64,000 nucleotides of DNA from Simiduia litorea (GTDB lineage Bacteria > Pseudomonadota > Gammaproteobacteria > Pseudomonadales > Cellvibrionaceae): positions 1,798,001 to 1,862,000 of the forward strand of contig NZ_AP031497.1 in assembly GCF_042853465.1 (NCBI RefSeq), given 5' to 3'. A program made the position numbers and the translations under genes. Below are positions 24,768 to 33,522 of this stretch, piece after piece. Each line of letters begins with the position of its first letter. Position 1 is the stretch's first letter. The notes beneath the pieces were generated by a model. It was not told where the DNA came from. It saw nothing but the letters and a program-made list of their open reading frames with translations, and searched no databases.

Positions 24768-24826
24768 TGTTTTTTGACCTCGCAGGCGTTATACTGTCGA
24801 GCCTAAACATGCAGAGTACCAGCTAA

Positions 24827-25708
24827 ATGGCAGAGTTTTCTACAATCGGCTTAATTGGTCGCCTTGGCGGCGATCGCGCTGTGTACACCCTCAAGCGGTT
24901 GATCAAATTTCTCGAGCGGGAAAATAAGCATGTACTGCTCGATGATACCTTGTTACGTGATTTTTCAGGTCACAACTGTGAGGTTGCCAGTAGAGAGCAA
25001 CTTGGCCAGCGCTGTGACCTTGTTATAGTGGTTGGCGGCGACGGCAGTCTGCTCGGTGCTGCACGTTCTTTAGCGAAATATAAAGTGCCTGTGCTCGGTG
25101 TTAACCGTGGCCGTTTAGGCTTTTTAACCGATATTTCGCCCGATGACATCGAGGAAAAAACCGCAGAGGTGTTATCCGGTAAATTCATGATGGAGTCTCG
25201 CTTTCTTCTGGATATGGCGGTGACTCGAAATGGCAAGGCGGTAGGTCAGGGTGATGCCTTAAATGACGTGGTGCTGCATCCAGGTCAATTTATTCGCATG
25301 ATTGAGTTTGAACTGTATATCGATGGCCAATTTGTCTACAGTCAGCGTTCAGACGGCCTTATTATTTCAACGCCGACCGGTTCAACAGCTTATGCTCTCA
25401 GTGGCGGCGGCCCAATTATGCACCCACGGCTTGAGGCCATTGTGCTAGTGCCGATGAATCCTCATACACTCTCAAGCCGCCCGATTGTAGTAGACGGCAA
25501 TAGCGAAATTAAAATTTTAGTGGGCGATCACAATACGACGTCTCCCCATGTTACCTGTGACGGTCAGACGCACGTGGTTGCAGAGCCGGGCGACGAGATA
25601 CACGTGCATAAAAAGCCCCACAGGTTGCAATTGATTCATCCGTTAAATCATAACTTTTATGAAACTTGCCGCACCAAATTGGGGTGGGGTAGTCATCTAG
25701 TGGATTAA
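24827..25708 (+). CDS. nadK: NAD kinase
   Basis: NadK phosphorylates NAD to NADP using ATP and sets the cell's NADP pool. The 293-residue product has the diagnostic GGDGS motif (in VVVGGDGSLLGAAR), the NRGRLGFL segment, LNDVVLHPG, and the second conserved block STPTGSTAYALSGGGPI. The length equals that of E. coli NadK. The start is the ATG at 24827. A phosphoesterase gene follows after 16 bases, so the two are probably cotranscribed. Confidence 0.96.
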   Translation: MAEFSTIGLIGRLGGDRAVYTLKRLIKFLERENKHVLLDDTLLRDFSGHNCEVASREQLGQRCDLVIVVGGDGSLLGAARSLAKYKVPVLGVNRGRLGFLTDISPDDIEEKTAEVLSGKFMMESRFLLDMAVTRNGKAVGQGDALNDVVLHPGQFIRMIEFELYIDGQFVYSQRSDGLIISTPTGSTAYALSGGGPIMHPRLEAIVLVPMNPHTLSSRPIVVDGNSEIKILVGDHNTTSPHVTCDGQTHVVAEPGDEIHVHKKPHRLQLIHPLNHNFYETCRTKLGWGSHLVD

Positions 25709-25724
25709 GAGGCGCCCCTACGTA

Positions 25725-26687
25725 ATGGCGATGACGACTTATTCAGGCTACGACATTATTGGCGATGTGCATGGATGTGCTAACGCGCTTGAGCGCCTGT
25801 TAGATAAGTTAGGCTACGAAAAACTGAATGGTGTGTTTCGTCACCCGAACAGGCAAGCGATATTTGCCGGTGATATTGTCGATCGCGGCCCGCACATTCG
25901 CGAAGCTTTGCATATTGTTAAAGCCATGTGTGACGTGGGTAGTGCGCAAATGATCATGGGCAACCATGAGTTTGATGCCATTGGCTTCCATACCTCAGCG
26001 CCTAAGGGCGCTTCTCGGAAGTATCTGAGAGAGCATACAGAGCGCCACACGCGCTTAATTGCAGAAACCTTAGCCCAATTTGAAGACTTTCCCGATGAAT
26101 GGGCCATGTTCCTCGCGTGGTTTAAAACACTGCCGTTGTATATTGAAAAACAAAATTTTCGCGTGGTTCACGCCTGCTGGGATCAAAGCTACATTGATGA
26201 ATTCAATGTGCGCTACCCTGAGTTAACAATTGATGATGAATTCCTTGCTGCGACGGCTGATACGGATTCCTTTGAGTGGCAATGTATCAGTCGCCTCACC
26301 CGCGGCAGAGATTTACCCTTGCCCAAAGGCACCGCCATGCAAAGTGCGGAAGGCTTCGAGCGCCGATCTTTTCGCGCTCGTTTCTGGGGCAGAAAACCAA
26401 AAACTTACGGTGACTTAGCTTTTCAACCCGATCCTTTACCCGATGCTATTGCCAGTCAACCCTTGGCTAGTGGCGATGAACTGGAGATAAACCGGTACGG
26501 TAAGAATGAAGTGCCGTTGTTTATTGGCCATTATTGGCTGTCTGGAAAACCCAAGCCGATAGCCGATAACTTAGCGTGTTTAGACTACAGCGCGGTTAAG
26601 TATGGGCGCCTCGTTGCCTATTCAATTGACGATGAAAGAATAATCGACCCAGATAAATTTACTTGGGTTCATGTTGATATCCCATGA
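25725..26687 (+). CDS. Calcineurin-like metallophosphoesterase
   Basis: A 320-residue protein of the PPP-type phosphoesterase superfamily. The metal-binding motifs appear in order: GDVHG, GDIVDRGP, GNHEF and, further on, VVHACWD and IGHYW histidines. Relatives include PrpE- and ApaH-like enzymes that split dinucleoside tetraphosphates and Ser/Thr phosphatases; this protein carries an extra middle segment, and the substrate is open. The start could be ATG 25725 or the second ATG at 25731. It lies between nadK and a rhomboid gene with short gaps on both sides. Confidence 0.85.
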   Translation: MAMTTYSGYDIIGDVHGCANALERLLDKLGYEKLNGVFRHPNRQAIFAGDIVDRGPHIREALHIVKAMCDVGSAQMIMGNHEFDAIGFHTSAPKGASRKYLREHTERHTRLIAETLAQFEDFPDEWAMFLAWFKTLPLYIEKQNFRVVHACWDQSYIDEFNVRYPELTIDDEFLAATADTDSFEWQCISRLTRGRDLPLPKGTAMQSAEGFERRSFRARFWGRKPKTYGDLAFQPDPLPDAIASQPLASGDELEINRYGKNEVPLFIGHYWLSGKPKPIADNLACLDYSAVKYGRLVAYSIDDERIIDPDKFTWVHVDIP

Positions 26688-26696
26688 GTGTCATGA

Positions 26697-27578
26697 ATGG
26701 AATGGTTTGAAGCGAAGCGACTACCTTTGTCGTTGGATTTGGCCGCAGTGTTGCGCACGCTACAGCTCGCGGATATTCCTTGTTGGGTCAGCGAAGACGC
26801 TGGCGAGCAAGTTGTTTGGCTCGCATCTGAAGCGCATTGCGACATATTAGCTCAAGCGTTACAAGCGCAGTCCGAAGGAACCCTGGCGGTTCCGATAAAC
26901 CATAGTCCGATCGCTAGCGGTCGCCGCAAGTTTAATTGGCGCGCCACCTGGGTGACCTTGTCGGCGCTCGTGTTGAGTGTGGCGGGCGCGCTTTTGGTTT
27001 ACCTTGATGTGAATCTTAACTGGGTTCATTGGCTAACATTTACCAATGTGCTTGTGCGTGGCAATAGTTTGTACTTCACAGATTTGAATTTTGTCCTTGA
27101 GCAACAGCAGTACTGGCGGCTAGTAACGCCCATTTTTTTACACTTTGGTTTGTTTCATATTCTCTTTAATGGTCTTTGGCTTTGGGAGATGGGGCGGCGA
27201 ATAGAAACGAGGCGGGGGGCAGGTAAGTTCATTGCCATTACGCTCTTAACAGGTATAGCGTCAAATGTACTGCAATATATTATGTCTGGCCCTGCGTTTT
27301 TCGGCGGCATGTCTGGCGTGTTATACGGCTACCTAGGCTACATTTGGATGTGGCAAAAATATCATCCCAGCGAGGGCTTTGGACTACATTCTGGCGTTAT
27401 TGGCTTTATGTTACTTTGGCTGGTGGTTTGTTTTACTGGCGTGGTCGATGGATTTATTGACGGGCAGGTGGCAAACGGGGCTCATCTCGGTGGTTTGTTG
27501 TGTGGCATATGTCTCGGTTTACTGGGTGTGATCACGCGGAAGCTCGAACTAAATAGGCTAAAAAAAATTAACGAGTAA
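26697..27578 (+). CDS. Rhomboid family intramembrane serine protease
   Basis: A 293-residue membrane protease. A soluble N-terminal domain of about 85 residues is followed by six or so transmembrane segments. The catalytic serine is S206 in GGMSGVLYGYLG, the catalytic histidine is H263 in AHLGGLLCG, and the oxyanion-side motif HFGLFHILFNGLWLWEMG is intact. This resembles GlpG-type rhomboids. The natural substrate is unknown. The gene follows the phosphoesterase closely (nine bases between them). Confidence 0.92.
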   Translation: MEWFEAKRLPLSLDLAAVLRTLQLADIPCWVSEDAGEQVVWLASEAHCDILAQALQAQSEGTLAVPINHSPIASGRRKFNWRATWVTLSALVLSVAGALLVYLDVNLNWVHWLTFTNVLVRGNSLYFTDLNFVLEQQQYWRLVTPIFLHFGLFHILFNGLWLWEMGRRIETRRGAGKFIAITLLTGIASNVLQYIMSGPAFFGGMSGVLYGYLGYIWMWQKYHPSEGFGLHSGVIGFMLLWLVVCFTGVVDGFIDGQVANGAHLGGLLCGICLGLLGVITRKLELNRLKKINE

Positions 27579-27639
27579 GTGAAAATTAAGTAGTGCATGT
27601 AAATTATAGCGCGCAATAGATTAAGCAACGGAAGTAGCG

Positions 27640-27909
27640 ATGGATTATCAAAAATTAGTAGCGTCATTAACCCCTGAAATTTACCACAGTTTTAAGCGTG
27701 CTATTGAATTGGGTAAATGGCCCGATGGACGGGTGCTAACCCTTGAGCAAAAACAAAGTTGTATACAAGCCGTGATAGCCTATGAGCATTTACATCTGCC
27801 TAAGGAACAGCATTCGGGCTACATCCCACCAAAGCCTCACACCCATTGTGGCAGTGAAGGTGACGAACTGGATCACGAGCAAGAAAAGCCCATCAAGTGG
27901 CAGCACTGA
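27640..27909 (+). CDS. DUF1315 (YeaC-like) protein
   Basis: A small 89-residue protein of the YeaC family, unknown in function and common in gammaproteobacteria. The family pattern is visible in the start MDYQKLVASLTPEIYHSFK, the segment IELGKWPDGRVLTLEQK and the block AVIAYEHLHLP. The C-terminal part is rich in His, Glu and Pro. Its stop overlaps the next start by one base (TGATG), and a DUF2797 gene and pepN follow. Confidence 0.85.
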   Translation: MDYQKLVASLTPEIYHSFKRAIELGKWPDGRVLTLEQKQSCIQAVIAYEHLHLPKEQHSGYIPPKPHTHCGSEGDELDHEQEKPIKWQH

Positions 27910-28769
27910 TGTTTACGTATACAGGTTATATTGAAAAGATGCGAGTGCTGTTAACTGAGAGCCGCGATGCTCAAGGCGCTCAGAGCGTAGACTACAGTCT
28001 AGCGCTAGGGGAGGACACTATATCCCTTAATCCGCTCATCGGCCGGTCAATAAGGCTTGAGTTTTCACTTGCCATAGCCTGCACGCATTGTGGCCGAAAA
28101 ACTAAAAAAAGTTTCAGTCAGGGTTATTGTTACCCGTGTTTTCAGTCTCTAGCTCAATGTGATCGATGTATCATGAGTCCAGAGCTTTGCCATTTCGATC
28201 AGGGTACCTGCCGAGAGCCCGAGTGGGGGCAATCTTTTTGTATGACCGATCACGTGGTTTACTTGGCTAATTCCTCTGGATTAAAAGTAGGGATTACTCG
28301 CGCTAGTCAAATCCCTACGCGTTGGATTGATCAAGGTGCTGTGGCGGCAATTCCCTTCGCTCGTGTCGCTACGCGCCAGCAGGCTGGCCTACTGGAAACT
28401 GTGCTTAAACAGCATGTTGCCGATAAAACTAACTGGCGCACTATGTTGAAGGGCGAGCAATGTTCGGTCGATTTGGCGTTGGCGAGAGACGAGCTGGAGC
28501 AAGCTATCGCCGAAGAGTTTACTCAGTTACAGGACAGATTTGGGCTTCAGGCATTGCAGTTAGTAGATTTGCCTGCTATTTCAATAGCTTATCCCGTGCA
28601 ACAATACCCAGGAAAAATTATCTCGTTAAATGCAGATAAAGGTCCCGATGTGCGGGGGGTGCTTCAGGGCATAAAGGGGCAGTATCTTCTGTTAGATACG
28701 GGTGTTATTAATTTACGAAAATATACCGGCTATGAAGTGACATTACATACCGGTGGAGACGCAGCGTGA
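27909..28769 (+). CDS. DUF2797 family protein with zinc-ribbon-like cysteines
   Basis: A 286-residue protein of the DUF2797 family, unknown in function. Cysteine pairs CTHCG and CYPC, further cysteines at CDRC, and SPELCHFDQGTCREPEWG form a probable zinc-binding domain at about residues 55-105. The conserved core HVVYLANSSGLKVGITR follows and resembles a GIY-YIG-like strand pair, though that is only an impression. The start is the ATG in the TGATG junction with DUF1315. The end overlaps pepN by four bases (GTGA), giving a translationally coupled trio. Confidence 0.82.
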   Translation: MFTYTGYIEKMRVLLTESRDAQGAQSVDYSLALGEDTISLNPLIGRSIRLEFSLAIACTHCGRKTKKSFSQGYCYPCFQSLAQCDRCIMSPELCHFDQGTCREPEWGQSFCMTDHVVYLANSSGLKVGITRASQIPTRWIDQGAVAAIPFARVATRQQAGLLETVLKQHVADKTNWRTMLKGEQCSVDLALARDELEQAIAEEFTQLQDRFGLQALQLVDLPAISIAYPVQQYPGKIISLNADKGPDVRGVLQGIKGQYLLLDTGVINLRKYTGYEVTLHTGGDAA

Positions 28770-31414
28770 CGGAAAACAATAGTGTAAAAGCTCAAACAAT
28801 CTATCTAAAAGATTATCGGCAACCAAACTATTGGATTGACCAGACCGAGCTGGATGTGAATATTACGCCGGGTTTGACACACGTAAAAGCACGCTTAAAA
28901 ATTCGGCCAAATAAAAGCCTGGCTAATGAGCCATTGGTATTGGTTGGGGAAGGTTTGACTACCCATCATATCGCTTGGAACGGTCGAGCGTTAGGGCAAG
29001 GTGACTATGCTATCAAGGGCGACAGTCTAACGATCTTTTTGCCTTTGTCTGAAGGTTGGTTGGAAACCGAGGTCAGTTTTAATCCTGAAGAAAACACGTC
29101 TTTGGAAGGCTTGTACCGTTCACGCACTATGTATTGTACTCAATGCGAGGCGCAAGGCTTTCGTAAAATTACTTGGTATTTGGATCGTCCGGATGTCATG
29201 AGCGTTTTTTCCACGCGAATCGAAGCCGATAAAATACAGTGCCCGATCTTGCTATCAAACGGAAATTTAATTGAGGCGGGCGAGCTTGAGGGCGGCCGGC
29301 ATTACGCGCGTTGGTACGACCCTTTCAAAAAACCTAGCTATCTTTTCGCTTTGGTTGCTGGTGATTTAGCCTGTAAAACAGGCAGCTTTACAACTGAAAG
29401 TGGCCGGCCTGTTGCCATCGAAGTGTACGTCGAGCCAAAGGATTTAGATAAATGTGATCACGCCATTGATTCGCTCAAGCGAGCGATGGCTTGGGATGAA
29501 CGCACCTATGGCCTTGAGTACGATTTGGATCGGTACATGATTGTCGCCGTCGATGATTTCAACATGGGCGCGATGGAAAATAAGGGCTTGAATATATTCA
29601 ATACCTCTTGTGTGCTTGCCAATTCAAAAACCACTACTGACCTTGGTTTTCAGCGTGTTGAGGCGGTGGTTGCCCATGAGTATTTCCATAATTGGTCAGG
29701 GAATCGGGTGACTTGTAGGGATTGGTTTCAATTGAGTTTGAAAGAAGGCTTTACCGTCTATCGCGATGCGCAATTTTCCGCGGATATGAATTCGGCCACG
29801 GTTAAGCGAATCGAAGATGTCAATGTATTGAGAAGTGCTCAATTCGCAGAAGATGCAGGCCCGCTTGCCCATGCTGTTAGGCCAGCGTCCTTTATTGAGA
29901 TATCTAATTTTTATACGCTGACTGTGTACGAAAAGGGTGCTGAAATTGTTCGTATGCTCGCTAATCTACTAGGCGTTGACGCCTTTCGGAAAGCAACAGA
30001 TTACTATTTTTCAACCTATGATGGTCAGGCGGTAACCTGTGATGATTTTGTTGCGGCTATGGAATATGCCTGTGCGAAGGATTTTAGCCAGTTTAAGCGC
30101 TGGTACTCGCAGGCCGGTACACCTGAAGTCACTGTTAGTGACCATTATGATGCCGATGCGAATACCTACACGCTCAGTTTTACCCAGTCCTGCAGGCCCA
30201 CGCCCGAAACAGAGCACAAGCTTCCGTTCCATATTCCGGTAGCCATGGGATTATTGGGAGACGCTGGCTCGTTAAAATTACAACCGAAGGATTTTGCCTT
30301 ATCTGATGATGCCGACAATACGCATACAGTTTTAGAGTTAACCGAGGCGAGTCAAAGCTTTGTTTTTTCTAATGTGTTCGAGCAACCTGTGCCGTCACTC
30401 TTTAGAGGTTTCTCTGCGCCGGTAAATGTGCGTTTCAATTATTCGGAAGCGCAATTGATCCAACTTTTGAAACTTGATAGCGATGAGTTTAATCGCTGGA
30501 GTGCAAGCCAAGAACTCGCAGTAATTGCTGTCAATGCTGCATTACAAGAGCCGGCGGCGTTTAGGGTTTCGGAATATTGGTTGGAGGCTTTGTCCGTTAT
30601 TATTGATCAGCAGTTGATCGAGCCGGCGGTCATTGCCTATATGCTACAAGTCCCGTCGGTCAGCTATTTACACGACCGATCGCCGCAACACGATGTATTG
30701 GCTATATACGCGGCGAGGGAGAAAGTAGTTAAAGTACTTGCGCATAGCCTAGAAAATCAGTTGACAACTATTGCTTGTTGCTATGATGCCAATGCAGCTT
30801 ATCAGGTAGACGCAGCGTCCATTGGTCGCAGGGCTCTGCGTAATACGGCGCTTTTATTGCTGGCTCATGCCGGCGTGCCCTCGGCCAGTGAACTCGCCTT
30901 GGGGCAGTTTAGGTCTGCCAATAATATGACCGACCAATTGGCCGCTCTTAAGGCATTGATCGTAATTGACGAGTCCGATATAACGGCTGAGGCGTTAGAC
31001 GAGTTTTACCAACAATGGCGTCATGAGGCACTCGTGGTCAATCAATGGTTTAGTTTACAAGCCGCGGTCGAGTCAGAGAAAGCCTTAACACGCCTCGAAC
31101 AATTAACCCAACACCCAGCGTTTCAGTGGTCTAACCCCAATAAGGTGCGGGCGCTTATCTCGGTTTTTAGCAATCAAAATGTGACCGGTTTTCACTGTGA
31201 TAGCGGTGCTGGGTATAAATGGCTCGCGGATGTTGTGGTTAAGGTCGATAAAAGCAATCCTCAGCTGGCTGCTCGTTTAGTAACGCCGCTGACGCGGTGG
31301 GCGAAATATGCTGAGCGAGGTCGGACTATGCGACAAGAGCTGGCCCGAATAGCGGCGCAACCACTCAGTAAGGATTTGTTTGAGGTTACCGAGAAAGCGC
31401 TGAAGGCCAGCTGA
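28766..31414 (+). CDS. pepN: Aminopeptidase N (M1 family)
   Basis: PepN is the main cytoplasmic zinc aminopeptidase, removing N-terminal residues from peptides. The 882-residue length matches bacterial PepN. The exopeptidase motif is seen in MGAMENKGLN and the zinc site as HEYFHNW followed by the glutamate in LSLKEG. The C-terminal half is the DUF3458 Ig-like and helical domain. The GTG start at 28766 overlaps the stop of the preceding gene, which indicates translational coupling. Confidence 0.97.
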   Translation: MTENNSVKAQTIYLKDYRQPNYWIDQTELDVNITPGLTHVKARLKIRPNKSLANEPLVLVGEGLTTHHIAWNGRALGQGDYAIKGDSLTIFLPLSEGWLETEVSFNPEENTSLEGLYRSRTMYCTQCEAQGFRKITWYLDRPDVMSVFSTRIEADKIQCPILLSNGNLIEAGELEGGRHYARWYDPFKKPSYLFALVAGDLACKTGSFTTESGRPVAIEVYVEPKDLDKCDHAIDSLKRAMAWDERTYGLEYDLDRYMIVAVDDFNMGAMENKGLNIFNTSCVLANSKTTTDLGFQRVEAVVAHEYFHNWSGNRVTCRDWFQLSLKEGFTVYRDAQFSADMNSATVKRIEDVNVLRSAQFAEDAGPLAHAVRPASFIEISNFYTLTVYEKGAEIVRMLANLLGVDAFRKATDYYFSTYDGQAVTCDDFVAAMEYACAKDFSQFKRWYSQAGTPEVTVSDHYDADANTYTLSFTQSCRPTPETEHKLPFHIPVAMGLLGDAGSLKLQPKDFALSDDADNTHTVLELTEASQSFVFSNVFEQPVPSLFRGFSAPVNVRFNYSEAQLIQLLKLDSDEFNRWSASQELAVIAVNAALQEPAAFRVSEYWLEALSVIIDQQLIEPAVIAYMLQVPSVSYLHDRSPQHDVLAIYAAREKVVKVLAHSLENQLTTIACCYDANAAYQVDAASIGRRALRNTALLLLAHAGVPSASELALGQFRSANNMTDQLAALKALIVIDESDITAEALDEFYQQWRHEALVVNQWFSLQAAVESEKALTRLEQLTQHPAFQWSNPNKVRALISVFSNQNVTGFHCDSGAGYKWLADVVVKVDKSNPQLAARLVTPLTRWAKYAERGRTMRQELARIAAQPLSKDLFEVTEKALKAS

Positions 31415-31517
31415 TACTTGGGTAAACCGGCTAATAGAGATACCAGTAAGTGGTTTTAAAAAGGTAGCGACAAAGGGTAAAATCAACCGCATTGGAACGC
31501 GGAAGGAAAAGGTAGTG

Positions 31518-32237
31518 ATGACTAGATTGTTGGTGGCTTGTTTTTTGATATTGGCGGTAGTCGCTAATGTTTATGCGGCAAAATTATATAAAGTTGTCGA
31601 TGAGCATGGAAATATTACCTTTTCTCAATACCCGCCTAAGGAGAAGAGTGAAAATACGGTTGTTGAAGGTGTTGAGGTGCGCGGTGGTGGTGCTGCGGAA
31701 GCGGTTCGCTATGTAGGCTCTAGTGCCTATTGCGGCGATATTCGTTTGCCGACTTCCTACACAGGCTCCAGCGCTAGGTCCTCAGAGTACCGGGCCGAAT
31801 ATGTTGGCAAGTCAGTTAGCTATTGGCGGGAAAAACTACAGCGTCTGGAACAGTCGGCACAGCAGCGTTCGCGGGAAAAATTACGCAGTAGTAATTCTGG
31901 TTATGGTATTTCTGGCACTGCAGAACGCAATAGTCGCTATCAGCAACAGTTAGATGAGGATGCCAAAGACATGCGCGAACTACGTTGCGCGCTAAACTGG
32001 GCAGAGCGGGAAAGCTCTCAAAATGCCGAAGTACTTAGTGATGGGCAAAATGAGAATAAGCGATTACAGAGCGTGCACGACGACCTGTCGCGCAAAATGG
32101 TAAGTGAATGTGGACGCGAACCGCTACTTGACCCAACAGATCCAACCAATGCTAAGAGCCGTAGACAATGGAAGGCATGTACAAAAAAATATCGAAAGGG
32201 TTTGGATGATGTGGAGAGCGAGTTGTACTATCGCTGA
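31518..32237 (+). CDS. DUF4124 domain protein with signal peptide
   Basis: A 239-residue exported protein. The signal peptide spans residues 1-20 (TRLLVACFLILAVVANVYA). The DUF4124 motif KLYKVVDEHGNITFSQYPP follows directly, the usual position in this family of periplasmic proteins. The rest is a charged, helical, glutamine-rich region of low complexity (about 80-240). I use the ATG at 31518, which has GGAAGG and AAAGG elements upstream; a GTG immediately before it is also in frame. The function is unknown. Confidence 0.85.
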   Translation: MTRLLVACFLILAVVANVYAAKLYKVVDEHGNITFSQYPPKEKSENTVVEGVEVRGGGAAEAVRYVGSSAYCGDIRLPTSYTGSSARSSEYRAEYVGKSVSYWREKLQRLEQSAQQRSREKLRSSNSGYGISGTAERNSRYQQQLDEDAKDMRELRCALNWAERESSQNAEVLSDGQNENKRLQSVHDDLSRKMVSECGREPLLDPTDPTNAKSRRQWKACTKKYRKGLDDVESELYYR

Positions 32238-32260
32238 TTCCTCAAGGTGCTTTGCAATAT

Positions 32261-32755
32261 TTAATAGCGGCACTTCGTCGGCAGGTAAGCAAGCTCCAGA
32301 TTGGTTAGATTTGCACCTGCCGCTTGCATGCCTGCCGGAATTTCGGCACTTCCGCAAACCCATGAGATAGGGCTTTGAGGCGATCCTGGCACGAATACCG
32401 CTATGAGACTGACAACCTTACCCGTTTGACCTTCGCCGATCTTATTACCTAATTCGAGATGCAACGCTCCTTGCTCGAGCGTCACAGCGCTTAGGTAATT
32501 ACCAATTATCTTTTCCGGATCAGGCATGCCAATGGTTTTATTGTCGGCGGGAAACTCACCCATCACTTTGTAGTAACTCACTACTTGAAGCTGATAATCT
32601 TCAACTAACTTTAATGACTCTTCAATTTGAACTCTCGTTGTTCGACCCTTGGCGTTAGGGATAGCGAGTGTGACCAATATGGCAATAATACTTAGCACGA
32701 TCATCATTTCAATGAGCGTGAAGCCGCGGAACGTATGTATGTTGTGCATTTTCAT
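32261..32755 (-). CDS. Type IV pilin-like (prepilin) protein
   Basis: A 164-residue protein with a class III signal peptide: a short leader, then RGFTLIEMMIVLSIIAIL, where cleavage falls after the glycine, F becomes the methylated N-terminus and E5 is present. The globular part has two cysteines near the C-terminus that could form the usual disulfide loop. The start is probably the ATG at 32755; in-frame alternatives exist up to 32785. It stands alone without other pilus genes, so it may be a minor pilin or a type II secretion pseudopilin. Confidence 0.85.
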   Translation of the reverse strand: MKMHNIHTFRGFTLIEMMIVLSIIAILVTLAIPNAKGRTTRVQIEESLKLVEDYQLQVVSYYKVMGEFPADNKTIGMPDPEKIIGNYLSAVTLEQGALHLELGNKIGEGQTGKVVSLIAVFVPGSPQSPISWVCGSAEIPAGMQAAGANLTNLELAYLPTKCRY

Positions 32756-32817
32756 GGCTGCAAGCATAGCGCTTTCGTGTGTCAATATCAGCAGTTAAGC
32801 GCTTTTAGTTGCCTAGT

Positions 32818-33369
32818 TTATGCACAAAGTAGAAACCGGTCCATCTTGGTTTGAATGGTATGTTGCAGCGAGTTGGCATCGAAGCGGGAAAGGTCTTTAA
32901 GTAGGGATGGTTTCACCCTGTGTAGGTGTAATATAGGTGCAGCTTTATTCAGCTCTCTTAAGTCTTTATTGGTAATAACCGGAAGAAAAGGTTCAGCGTC
33001 GGGCATCTTTTCGGCCACCTTTTTTAGGCCGCTGGCGAACGGCACGAATATAAACTTACCTGTTTCTGGATTGCGTTTAGCGAGCAACAATCCAGCTTTT
33101 CCGATTGCCTCGCCCGGGACAATAAACAAGCCTGTTTTAACCACTGCCTCGTTACTGACGTCTTGGTAGGTATCGTGATGTGCTTGTGCATTCGGCAATA
33201 CAAGTAATTTACTGCTATCAGCCGTAACAGGCCAAATATTGTAATTGGCATATACTTGTTCGACAGTACCGGAGAAAACGCATAGCGATTCCTCGAAGCG
33301 CTTGAGGAAGTTAACAGCTTGCTCCTTGTACACAATGCCGGCAAGGTTCCAAATGAGTTGCTGGGACAT
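32818..33369 (-). CDS. Uncharacterised cytoplasmic protein
   Basis: A 183-residue protein I do not recognise. It starts at ATG 33369 with SQQLIWNLAGIVYKEQAVNF. It has no signal peptide, membrane segment or repeated motif. The composition is balanced and typical of a folded protein. Segments that might help identification are LLVLPNAQAHHDTYQDV and ILHLHRVKPSLLKDLSRF. It lies upstream of the pilin-like gene on the same strand (about 60 bases) and is divergent from the AraC-HDOD gene. Confidence 0.7.
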   Translation of the reverse strand: MSQQLIWNLAGIVYKEQAVNFLKRFEESLCVFSGTVEQVYANYNIWPVTADSSKLLVLPNAQAHHDTYQDVSNEAVVKTGLFIVPGEAIGKAGLLLAKRNPETGKFIFVPFASGLKKVAEKMPDAEPFLPVITNKDLRELNKAAPILHLHRVKPSLLKDLSRFDANSLQHTIQTKMDRFLLCA

Positions 33370-33522
33370 GATGTGACTCCTTATAGCTTGGATCTTACGC
33401 CGACTTAGGTGGATTACCCACGACCTAAAGCGCCTTAATTAGGATATAGGGCGCCATATGGGTGGCTTTCATCTATCAAAGTACGGTCAACGTGTGATCA
33501 CCAAAGCAATATAGGTATATAG

